A stretch of DNA of 5,083 bases from Desulfurococcales archaeon. GTDB taxonomy: Archaea; Thermoproteota; Thermoprotei_A; Sulfolobales; NBVN01. The stretch lies in assembly GCA_021163585.1 (NCBI GenBank), contig JAGGTW010000051.1, positions 1 through 5,083 of the forward strand, written 5' to 3'. This document shows positions 1 through 4,982 of this stretch, in pieces. A model generated the notes under the pieces. That model had not been told where the DNA came from. It did no database searches and worked only from the letters and a program-made list of their open reading frames with translations. Within the stretch, counting starts at the first letter, position 1; every line of letters begins with the position of its first letter. Both the position numbers and the translations under genes were made by a program.

Positions 1-164
1 GAGCCGTAGAGACCGTAGTCAAACGGACTGAACCCTAAAGCCTTAAGGTAGGGTGCCTGAACAACCCAAATTAAGGACCATAGAAAGGCATCTACTACTG
101 AGTAAGCAATAATACCCCACCGAAGCTCAGCTAACCCCGTCTTTATCCTACTTAGTAAGGTCAT
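1..164 (-). CDS. Major facilitator superfamily (MFS) transporter, N-terminal fragment
   Basis: Reading the minus strand from an ATG at 164 gives 54 codons that run off the window edge. An in-frame stop lies four codons before the first possible upstream codon set (TAG then AGA TTT TTC AAG AAC ATG), so ATG is the only reasonable start. The peptide begins with a short basic segment (residues 1-15), then a hydrophobic helix at about residues 18-37 (WGIIAYSVVDAFLWSLIW), then a loop reading PYLKALGFSPFDYGLYG. That layout, a first membrane helix followed by P-Y-L-x-x-L-G-x-S and a tyrosine/glycine-rich entry to helix 2, is typical of archaeal MFS transporters. Substrate cannot be guessed from this piece. 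The gene is divergent from herA and seems to have its own promoter and an almost leaderless message. The MFS assignment is inference from one helix plus loop. Confidence 0.72.
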   Translation of the reverse strand, partial: MTLLSRIKTGLAELRWGIIAYSVVDAFLWSLIWVVQAPYLKALGFSPFDYGLYG

Positions 165-188
165 GTTCTTGAAAAATCTCTACGTAAT

Positions 189-202
189 CCTAAAAGTTTT
201 TC
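189..202 (-). promoter_or_regulatory. Candidate BRE/TATA promoter of the MFS gene
   Basis: On the minus strand the sequence reads GAAAAACTTTTAGG, a purine-rich BRE-like stretch followed by a TATA-like box. Its centre is about 29 bases upstream of the ATG at 164. With the usual archaeal spacing of about 25 bases from TATA centre to start site, transcription would begin at or within a few bases of the ATG, so the message would be leaderless or nearly so. No ribosome binding site is visible, which agrees. Predicted from spacing and composition only. Confidence 0.45.
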
Positions 203-322
203 TTCTACCTCGAGCTCAGGGAATTAATTTTTAATGTATGGCATATCTCATGCATTCTAAGTAGTGTATAGGGGGTGGAGAGTCAGTTAAGGTAATACTT
301 CTTCTGCTAAATTCCTTGCTTA

Positions 323-332
323 CTTTTTAAGG
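323..332 (+). promoter_or_regulatory. Candidate TATA box for the herA-nurA operon
   Basis: CTTTTTAAGG sits about 53 bases before the TTG start of herA; a start site near 352 would leave a leader of about 28 bases. That leader contains a purine stretch CAGGGG (367-372) that could act as a weak ribosome binding site. A second, weaker candidate, ACTATA around 340-345, would give a shorter leader. The rest of the 165-379 gap is A/T-rich and shows no tRNA, C/D-box RNA or convincing open frame to my reading. Confidence 0.35.
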
Positions 333-379
333 CCTAGATACTATAGGTCTTATCGGCTAGTTGTCTCAGGGGTCTTAGG

Positions 380-1906
380 TTGCAGTTAGTAGGTATCGTA
401 GGCAGTGGGTCAACCATAACTTACGTGCCCATAATTGTGTGGGACAGGGTCGAGCACCTGGCTAAGGAGGAGCAGCTGGTGATTATTGACGACGGGAAAA
501 GAGGAATTAAGTACTTAGGTATTCTGAGGAATGCCAGGAGGTACGAGCCTTTCCTGAGCGCGTACAGGAGGACCAGCTACGTAGATAATCCAGCACTAGC
601 TGATGCAGGGACGCTACCTCACACGAGTGCCTACGCCGCACTAGTTGGTACGCTGGAGTCCAGGGCAATAGGTGAGGTCCAGCTCCCGCCTAACCCAGGC
701 TCGAAGGTCTACGTTGTTGAGGGTGCTGCCGACCTAGGTATCAGCTTAGGTGAGGGCTTGATCATAGGCAGCCATAAGTACAGCGGTATTGAAGTTCCTC
801 TAGATCCTTACTGGCTCCCTTACCACCTCGCGGTTGTGGGTGCGACAGGCACTGGCAAGTCTAGGCTGGTTAAGGCACTCATTGATGAGGTATTGGCTAA
901 GACCGGGTACAGCCTGATAGTCTTTGACCACACGGGGCTGGACTACGCCAGGTTCTACCCTGACAGGGTAGTGGAGGCTTCTAGGGTGGTACTTGATGTG
1001 TCGTTGATTACTGACTTAATGCTTGAGAGGTCGGGTCTGGATGCGAGAACCTACGATCCCTACTTCATCACGGCAGTACTCTACTACATATACAGGGAGC
1101 TACCGCCGGAGCTCAGGGCTGAGGTGTTCGGTAGTGAGTCCACGACAGCTCAGAGAGGGCTTGTCTCGTCTGGCAGAGGTAGTGACTTGAGGAGCTTCCT
1201 CAGTAGATTAGATAGAGTAGACTACGAGAAGTTAATGGCTGTGATGTCGAGGAGCCCTGTTGAATGGAGCAGGGAGAGGTTTAAGGAGGCTGTGAGCGAA
1301 ATCGCTAGGTCCTTCAGCACAAAAGAGAGTGTTAGGGTGAGGTTAGGTGTTGCAGTAGACATTAAGTTGGGTGAGGGCTTCTTCAGGTCTCTCAGCAGCA
1401 GGGACCTGCTCCCCTCAGGCATAGTCGATGAGGCCCTAAAGAAGAGGCTGGTTGTTGTTGACTTAAGTACTGAGGAGCTCGTGATCCGCAGGTACGTGGT
1501 TGCTTCAGTAGTTAGTGAGTTGTGGAGGAGGATCGAGGCCTCCCGTAAGCCAGTAAATACTGTTGTGGTGGTTGATGAAGCGCACAACTACGCCTGCAGG
1601 TACTGCGGCGGGGCTAAGTCAGCTATAGGTAGGATCGCCAGGGAGGGTAGGAAGTGGGGCTTAGGTGCTGTGTTAGTAACTCAGAGGATAATTGACTTAG
1701 ACCCGGACATCAGGGGCAACATAAATACCTGGTTCTTCAGTAAGCTCCAGACACCCTCAGACTTCAGTGAGTTAAGCGGCTACATGAACCTCGCAGGCAT
1801 TAGTGAGCAGTCACTTGCTGTACTAGGTAGCAGGGAGTTTTACGTAGCTGGACTCATGAACCCCCTCAGGATCCCCGTATTGATTAGGGTGAGGGAAGTT
1901 GAGTAG
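380..1906 (+). CDS. herA: HerA DNA-end-processing ATPase (HAS-barrel, FtsK/HerA P-loop)
   Basis: A 508-residue hexameric DNA translocase of the FtsK-HerA superfamily. HerA assembles with NurA and drives resection of double-strand breaks to 3' single-stranded ends for RadA recombination. Residues 1 to about 100 form a beta-rich HAS-barrel (GIVGSGSTITYVPI, later YLGILRNARRYEPF). The Walker A motif is GATGTGKS at 154-161, with lysine 160. The Walker B motif is VVVVDEAHNY at 395-404, with D399 and E400. The sensor-like VTQR is at 433-436, and the REGRKWGLGAV segment (421-431) matches the family's conserved block. TTG at 380 is chosen because an in-frame TAG at 344-346 closes the frame upstream, no ATG precedes it, and the HAS-barrel begins immediately. 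Length is normal for archaeal HerA (about 500). Cysteines C406 and C409 (CRYCGG) directly after Walker B are unusual for the family as I know it. It overlaps nurA by 8 bases. Family is sure; exact motif assignments beyond Walker A and B are from memory of the family. Confidence 0.93.
   Translation: MQLVGIVGSGSTITYVPIIVWDRVEHLAKEEQLVIIDDGKRGIKYLGILRNARRYEPFLSAYRRTSYVDNPALADAGTLPHTSAYAALVGTLESRAIGEVQLPPNPGSKVYVVEGAADLGISLGEGLIIGSHKYSGIEVPLDPYWLPYHLAVVGATGTGKSRLVKALIDEVLAKTGYSLIVFDHTGLDYARFYPDRVVEASRVVLDVSLITDLMLERSGLDARTYDPYFITAVLYYIYRELPPELRAEVFGSESTTAQRGLVSSGRGSDLRSFLSRLDRVDYEKLMAVMSRSPVEWSRERFKEAVSEIARSFSTKESVRVRLGVAVDIKLGEGFFRSLSSRDLLPSGIVDEALKKRLVVVDLSTEELVIRRYVVASVVSELWRRIEASRKPVNTVVVVDEAHNYACRYCGGAKSAIGRIAREGRKWGLGAVLVTQRIIDLDPDIRGNINTWFFSKLQTPSDFSELSGYMNLAGISEQSLAVLGSREFYVAGLMNPLRIPVLIRVREVE
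1888..1895 (+). promoter_or_regulatory. Ribosome binding site that fixes the nurA TTG start
   Basis: GGTGAGGG inside the end of herA matches the GAGGTGATC-type sequence complementary to the archaeal 16S rRNA 3' end. It ends three bases before the TTG at 1899. There is no other ATG, GTG or TTG codon in the nurA frame across the following 100 bases, so this site supports the otherwise weak-looking TTG start and translational coupling to herA. Confidence 0.65.
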
Positions 1907-3110
1907 GGAGGGCGGGCCCGCAGGAGCTGATGTAGGGGGTGAGTACCTTACCGAGTTCGAGGAGGAACCCCTCACACTTGTTGTTCTCAAGGATGTTGCT
2001 GAGGAGGCTGACCGGATAGCTAGAGTGCTTAAGTCCTCGCTGGGGAGTAGGGACGTTATTAGGAGGAGGTTGGAGGAGTTAGGCAGGCTAAAGCGGATTC
2101 CTGAGGAGTTCAGAGTAAGTCCTAAGTACTTAGCGGTGGACACAGGGTTTACTTCACCTCCTCTGGAGCTGATCGGTGGTAAACTCTTAGTTGTTATTAG
2201 GTCCCACATTCTCCATGGAACTGCCTCAAGCTCCCTACCTTCAACTGCTTCGGTAGGTTTCGTTAAGTTTATTCAGGATGAGGCTGTGGGGAAGCCGCTC
2301 TCTAAGATCGTTGAGAGGAAGTTCATTAAGGAGGTACTAGAGCTTAAGAAGGCGGGTGAGCTAGACGTAGACGTAGTTCTCATTGATGGGGAGATCTTCC
2401 CAAGGATCCCGCCTGGATACACTAGTGAGAGGAGGAGGAAGCAGAGCACTATGGGTAAGCTGTATGGTAGGGTGCTGGACTTGACTATTGAGGTTTTGGA
2501 GCTGGCTGATAAGACGGATACGGCTCTCGTAGGTATTCTTAAGAGGGTCTACGGGAGGGATATCCCAGTGATTATTGATGCTCCTGAAGTAGTAGTTAAT
2601 GATAAGGCTCTAGCCACCTACGTCCTAGAGCCGGGTGAGTGGATCGACTTAGAGACTTACTCGGACGTAGCGTACTACCTCAATGAATTTCTTAAGAAGT
2701 ACGGTGAGAGCATGCCTGCAGAGCAGGTGACAGCACTTAATAATAGGTTCGCATGGATCGTGGCTGTTATGAAGGCGGGTGACTACCTAACATCAGCTAT
2801 TCGGGTAGCTGTCTATAAGGGTAAGCTCCCTACGTACTTCATGGCGGCATCGAAGATAGAGGTGTGGCCCAGCAACGACTTCACTACGGAGGAGCTGATA
2901 GCTTACTTAGCCAGCATAACCGGAGTAAACGGTGTTCCCCACCCAATAGATGTGGTGGATGCCATGTGCAGGTTGAGGAGGGATGTACTACACCTAACAC
3001 AGCAGCAGCTACAGAGCGAGCTATCCAAGAAGCTAGGAGACCCCTACCTAGCAGTGAGTATGGCGGGGCTCACGAATCCGGAAAAAATGTATAAGGTGGG
3101 CTTCAAGTAA
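1899..3110 (+). CDS. nurA: NurA 5'-3' nuclease, partner of HerA
   Basis: A 403-residue NurA-domain nuclease. The family is a toroidal dimer, RNase H-like in fold, that is fed DNA by the HerA hexamer and degrades the 5' strand. The N-terminal helical arm (about 28-75, rich in E/R/K) is followed by LAVDTGF at 78-84, with D81 as the first metal ligand. LIDGE at 161-165 (D163, E165) is the second acidic motif, and GILKR at 212-216 contains the conserved lysine. Further on come NDKALATYVLEPGEW (234-248), a W/R-containing helix near 283-290, and VPHPIDVVDAMCRLRRD (346-362). The last is the C-terminal signature that ends the active site; I infer that H348 plays the role of the essential histidine. 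Length fits the family (roughly 330-450). The TTG start is supported by a strong ribosome binding site. No mre11 or rad50 is adjacent, unlike the four-gene operon of Sulfolobus and Pyrococcus. Convergent with the toxin-antitoxin genes. Confidence 0.92.
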   Translation: MSREGGPAGADVGGEYLTEFEEEPLTLVVLKDVAEEADRIARVLKSSLGSRDVIRRRLEELGRLKRIPEEFRVSPKYLAVDTGFTSPPLELIGGKLLVVIRSHILHGTASSSLPSTASVGFVKFIQDEAVGKPLSKIVERKFIKEVLELKKAGELDVDVVLIDGEIFPRIPPGYTSERRRKQSTMGKLYGRVLDLTIEVLELADKTDTALVGILKRVYGRDIPVIIDAPEVVVNDKALATYVLEPGEWIDLETYSDVAYYLNEFLKKYGESMPAEQVTALNNRFAWIVAVMKAGDYLTSAIRVAVYKGKLPTYFMAASKIEVWPSNDFTTEELIAYLASITGVNGVPHPIDVVDAMCRLRRDVLHLTQQQLQSELSKKLGDPYLAVSMAGLTNPEKMYKVGFK

Positions 3111-3117
3111 CTTCATC

Positions 3118-3152
3118 CACTTAATCTACGAACTGCTCTTTTCAGTTAAGTG
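3118..3152 (+). terminator. Weak inverted repeat with T-run after nurA
   Basis: CACTTAA at 3118-3124 and TTAAGTG at 3146-3152 are a perfect 7-bp inverted repeat with a 21-base spacer holding CTCTTTT (3136-3142). It begins 8 bases after the nurA stop. Archaeal termination depends mainly on T-runs, and this run is only four T's, so the call is tentative. The right arm overlaps the tail of the HEPN relic on the other strand. Confidence 0.25.
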
Positions 3153-3155
3153 AAG

Positions 3156-3345
3156 CTAGGTAATAGAATGAGTCCTAAGGGGATGTCCCGGTCTTTACTA
3201 GTAGCGCATACTCGACTATTAATGGTCGGTACAGCTCTAAATTAAATGCTGCTAAATCATAGGCACCCAACGCTACGAACATCTCGGCATTCCTTAAGAA
3301 AGACTCGGTCCTCTCCTTCATGGACTCAACTTCCTCAAAAGACAG
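3156..3345 (-). pseudogene. Decayed HEPN-domain protein gene (frameshifted and truncated)
   Basis: The minus-strand frame from CTG at 3345 reads LSFEEVESMKERTESFLRNA, then EMFVALGAYDLAAFNLE and VEYALLVKTGTSP, ending at TAG 3177-3175. That is the first half of a HEPN domain as seen in archaeal toxin-antitoxin pairs: a basic/acidic first helix, a G-x-Y-D-L-A-x-F-N-x-E second helix, and a third helix ending K-x-T-G. Family members continue with P-R-T-H-S. Here, dropping one T from CCTTAGG (3180-3174) continues the frame as P-R-T-H-S-I-T and then hits a second stop, TAG at 3158-3156. The rest (LHLTEKSSS, to 3129) is too short for the usual domain. CTG stands where the family often has a start followed by S-x-E-E-V, so the start may also have decayed; the first ATG, at 3321, would give only 48 residues. 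HEPN proteins are RNA-cleaving or nucleotidyltransferase-paired toxins. No MNT antitoxin is visible beside it. Most likely non-functional. Confidence 0.66.
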
Positions 3346-3376
3346 CGCATTCTTCTTAAGGGAACACCAGCCTTTC

Positions 3377-3397
3377 CCTTAACTAATGTAGTTAAGG
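3377..3397 (-). repeat. Perfect 9-bp hairpin downstream of vapC
   Basis: CCTTAACTA (3377-3385) and TAGTTAAGG (3389-3397) are exact reverse complements around a three-base loop, starting 5 bases beyond the vapC stop. A second small inverted repeat, GTTAC-CTAAT-GTAAC (3402-3416), overlaps the vapC stop itself, and both contain TAATGTA. No T-run follows on the minus strand (GGGAAAGGCTGG), so it is not a standard archaeal terminator. It may protect or process the vapBC message 3' end, or be a protein-binding palindrome. Confidence 0.5.
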
Positions 3398-3402
3398 AGT
3401 CG

Positions 3403-3894
3403 TTACCTAATGTAACTATGCGGCTTCACTAGCTCAAGTATCCTATCTTGTTCTTCCTTAGGTAGGCTCTCCCAGTAGTTCGGCCCTACAATACTGCTCA
3501 CAAGCCCCGCAAATGACCTCACATCAAAGGATAGGAGGTAATCTATTCTAAACTTTCTTAAAGCCACAGTAGTTACTGCGTCTGTGTAGCTGAAGCCCTT
3601 CCTTAAGACGTTTTCTTTGAATACATTAAGTGCTTCGTCTTCCAGCTCCTTCTCAAGATATAACACCTTGATCATGCCTGAGTCTATGAATGCATCTAAG
3701 AACGCCCTGGCTGCCTCAGGTGAGACCCTATATTTAAGGATGTTTAATGTCTCATCCAGTATGTGAGATGTTATGTAAGGCCTACCCCACCTCCCCTCAG
3801 TTAGGTGTACTATAAGTGCCAGGGAGTCTAAGTGATGTTTATCCCTCAAACTATAGAAAGCGAAGAACACGCCCGTATCGACTATTGCCGTCAA
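3403..3894 (-). CDS. vapC: VapC-type PIN-domain ribonuclease toxin
   Basis: A 163-residue PIN-domain protein, the toxin of a type II VapBC pair: a Mg2+/Mn2+-dependent endoribonuclease that stops translation by cutting tRNA, rRNA or mRNA when freed from VapB. The acidic quartet is present: D6 (AIVDTGVFFA), E48 (SHILDETLNIL), D105 (FSYTDAVTT) and D124 (LLSFDVRSF). At 163 residues it is somewhat longer than the usual 125-150. The extra length is a C-terminal charged tail (about 142-163, PKEEQDRILELVKPHSYIR). The start is TTG at 3894, overlapping the vapB stop as TTGA and preceded by the G-rich end of vapB, which acts as the ribosome binding site. No stop or frameshift disturbs it, so it looks functional. 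The target RNA cannot be told from sequence. PIN family is sure; toxin role rests on the adjacent antitoxin. Confidence 0.88.
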   Translation of the reverse strand: MTAIVDTGVFFAFYSLRDKHHLDSLALIVHLTEGRWGRPYITSHILDETLNILKYRVSPEAARAFLDAFIDSGMIKVLYLEKELEDEALNVFKENVLRKGFSYTDAVTTVALRKFRIDYLLSFDVRSFAGLVSSIVGPNYWESLPKEEQDRILELVKPHSYIR

Positions 3895-4142
3895 CCACCC
3901 CCACCAACACCGTACAGGTACCTGTCTACTTCCTCAGCATTGCTCTCCCCTACATCTTTAGCACGCGTCAGTGATGCTAGAACCTTACTTAAGTCACCTT
4001 CATGTTTATCGAGCTCCTTCTCAGCGATATCTAGGATGTACTTTAAGGTAGCAGTTAAGCTGTCGCTACCGATAAGCTTAGATATTCTGTCAAGCCTCTT
4101 CTTAAGCTCGACGGTTACTCTGACAGTCGTGTACTTAGTCAT
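3891..4142 (-). CDS. vapB: VapB-type ribbon-helix-helix antitoxin
   Basis: An 83-residue protein paired with the PIN toxin by a four-base overlap. Residues 4-45 fit a ribbon-helix-helix DNA-binding domain: beta strand YTTVRVTVEL (4-13), helix KKRLDRISKLIG (14-25), then a Ser/Asp turn and the second helix LTATLKYILDIAEKEL (29-44). The remainder (46-78) is acidic and should wrap the toxin's active site: E, D and K rich, ending SNAEEVDRYLYG. Antitoxins of this type dimerise, bind inverted repeats in their own promoter and repress the operon; two such repeats lie just upstream (4175-4207). The last four residues are glycines, which appear to come from the vapC ribosome binding site being read as codons. 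Start ATG at 4142. The family is assigned from pattern and neighbour, as sequence conservation in VapB is low. Confidence 0.8.
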   Translation of the reverse strand: MTKYTTVRVTVELKKRLDRISKLIGSDSLTATLKYILDIAEKELDKHEGDLSKVLASLTRAKDVGESNAEEVDRYLYGVGGGG

Positions 4143-4174
4143 ACTTAAATCCCCGAGAAACAGCTCATTAGTAG

Positions 4175-4207
4175 AGTAATAAACATTACTACAAATATAC
4201 GTGTATA
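4175..4207 (-). promoter_or_regulatory. Candidate vapBC promoter/operator with two inverted repeats
   Basis: AGTAAT-AAAC-ATTACT (4175-4190) is a perfect 6-bp inverted repeat with a 4-base spacer. TATAC-GT-GTATA (4196-4207) is a 5-bp one with a 2-base spacer. Both lie 33-65 bases upstream of the vapB ATG. TGTTTATTA (minus, 4177-4185) within the first repeat is placed to serve as a TATA box for a start near 4155-4160. Overlap of a palindrome with the TATA box would suit autorepression by a ribbon-helix-helix antitoxin. The rest of the 4143-4289 gap shows nothing else. Confidence 0.4.
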
Positions 4208-4289
4208 CATTGCTCCAGGTCTCAATACTAAATGTGTGGAGATAAGCCTATATGTATTCGTACGGTAGCTGAGGTACTTCTGACATTTC

Positions 4290-4643
4290 TTAAGATTGGG
4301 TGCTTTCGAACTCCATCAATATGCTCTTTATTACATCCCTCACTCTAGCGCCTGCTCCGACACTGTAGTGCTTGAGGCCCAGCTCGCGAATAAGCTCCTC
4401 TACACCACAACCTACTTTCGGGGCCGCAATAGCATCTACACCCACATCTTTAAGTAGCTTCACTATGATAGGCCCTACACCGTGACTTAAGTCCGTAAAT
4501 TCATTCTTAATAATCTTCCTAACCCGGTAGCTCCTATCTGAAGCCTCTATGATTGTGAAGTACGGGGCTCTCGCGAATACAGCATCGATAATGTCGTCTA
4601 GACCTCTTCGTCCTTTAGTAGGTATGGCTATTACTAGCTTCAC
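4290..4643 (-). CDS. NifX/NifB-C-like protein (dinitrogenase iron-molybdenum cofactor family)
   Basis: A small alpha/beta protein of the family that includes NifX, NafY and the C-terminal domain of NifB. These bind iron-sulfur or iron-molybdenum cluster precursors; stand-alone archaeal members have no settled role. Numbered from GTG 4643 (117 residues): KLVIAIPTKGRRGLDD (2-17), AVFARAPYFTIIE (21-33, the family's F-x-R-A-P-Y-F block), SHGVGPIIVKLLKDVGVDAI (53-72, the H-G-x-G-P loop) and GCGVEELIRELG (78-89), with one cysteine at 79, then a final helix RVRDVIKSIL. The frame also has GTG codons at 4652 and 4649. I prefer 4643 because it makes a GTGA overlap with the stop of the upstream gene, sits just after a GGTGGTG ribosome binding site, and starts the protein at the first beta strand. 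No nitrogenase gene is in view, so a role in nitrogen fixation is not implied. Confidence 0.85.
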   Translation of the reverse strand: MKLVIAIPTKGRRGLDDIIDAVFARAPYFTIIEASDRSYRVRKIIKNEFTDLSHGVGPIIVKLLKDVGVDAIAAPKVGCGVEELIRELGLKHYSVGAGARVRDVIKSILMEFESTQS

Positions 4644-4909
4644 AGCCACCACCGTAGGCTACTTAATCTCCTACCTCTCCTATGTCTTGAGCGTCTCCTA
4701 GCTCTAACTTGTCTTGGCTGTGGGATGTGCGGCAGCGAAGGAGGTGTACTATCTAGTATGTTTCCATAACTTCTCATAGGAGGTACTTGAGCCTCCATGA
4801 CTTTTTTAGGCTTAAAGTTAGGGCATGCTGGGTCATCGGGACTTACTGGTATGTTGAATAGTCTGCAGTATCCGTTCTCGAAGTTAATGCATTCTTTATG
4901 TGTTGGCAA
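4640..4909 (-). CDS. Small protein with three N-terminal Cys and Arg-rich tail, unknown function
   Basis: An 89-residue protein in two parts. Residues 4-33 read HKECINFENGYC then LFNIPVSPDDPACPNFKP; C7, C15 and C29 plus H4 could bind a metal or cluster. The N-G-Y-C-x-L-x-x-I-P-V-x-P-x-x-x-x-C-P-x-F pattern resembles small hypothetical proteins of Thermoproteota I have seen, but I cannot name a family. A proline-rich linker (43-65) leads to a tail (66-86) with 11 arginines in 21 residues, ending LRWWL. The tail could bind RNA, DNA or membrane. The start is TTG at 4909; the next in-frame ATG (residue 38) would remove all the cysteines. It forms an operon with the NifX-like gene through a GTGA overlap, so a joint role in handling metal clusters is a reasonable inference. 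It cannot be excluded that the tail is low-complexity by-product of the overlap region. Confidence 0.68.
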   Translation of the reverse strand: MPTHKECINFENGYCRLFNIPVSPDDPACPNFKPKKVMEAQVPPMRSYGNILDSTPPSLPHIPQPRQVRARRRSRHRRGRRLSSLRWWL

Positions 4910-4940
4910 CTCTAACCACTGTTTTTCTGAGCTATTGCAC

Positions 4941-4954
4941 AGTTATTAAGTTTT
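4941..4954. promoter_or_regulatory. Shared divergent promoter region
   Basis: AGTTATTAAGTTTT lies 32 bases upstream of the TTG at 4909 on the minus side and 29 bases upstream of the ATG at 4983 on the plus side. Read plus it is TTATTAAGTTTT; read minus it is AAAACTTAATAA. Both resemble BRE/TATA elements, with predicted start sites near 4921 (minus) and 4973 (plus), so leaders would be about 10-12 bases each. A further A/T run, TTTAATTTT (4962-4970), is too close to 4983 to serve that gene. Confidence 0.4.
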
Positions 4955-4982
4955 GCTATGGTTTAATTTTACGGGTGCTGAG

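Noticed and set aside
165..379. Small RNA or tRNA in the gap between the MFS gene and herA
   Set aside because: I found no cloverleaf, no C/D box pair and no strong hairpin; only promoter-like A/T stretches.
1222..1587. Minus-strand open frame of 121 residues inside herA
   Set aside because: Serine/threonine/leucine-rich antisense shadow across the ATPase core; no ribosome binding site or domain.
1823..2209. Minus-strand open frame of 128 residues across the herA/nurA junction
   Set aside because: Antisense to two confirmed genes, with serine-rich composition typical of a reverse-frame artefact.
2864..3094. Plus-strand 76-residue open frame inside nurA
   Set aside because: It overlaps the conserved C-terminal NurA motif in another frame, has low-complexity composition and no recognisable domain; a shadow of nurA.
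3175..3321. HEPN segment as a real 48-residue gene starting at ATG 3321
   Set aside because: It would lack the second half of the domain and the R-T-H-S segment, which is present just beyond in a shifted frame; decay explains it better.
380..4142. HerA-NurA plus VapBC plus HEPN as one anti-viral defence operon
   Set aside because: The toxin genes are on the opposite strand with their own promoter, the HEPN gene is broken, and HerA-NurA is a standard repair pair; adjacency alone does not support one system.
3832..4179. Plus-strand open frame of 115 residues opposite vapB-vapC
   Set aside because: Composition (Ser/Leu/Pro) is that of an antisense shadow and the opposite strand carries clear RHH and PIN motifs.
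4290..4652. Longer NifX-like protein starting at GTG 4652
   Set aside because: Adds only three residues, with a 13-base overlap; GTG 4643 has the GTGA coupling and the properly placed GGTG site.
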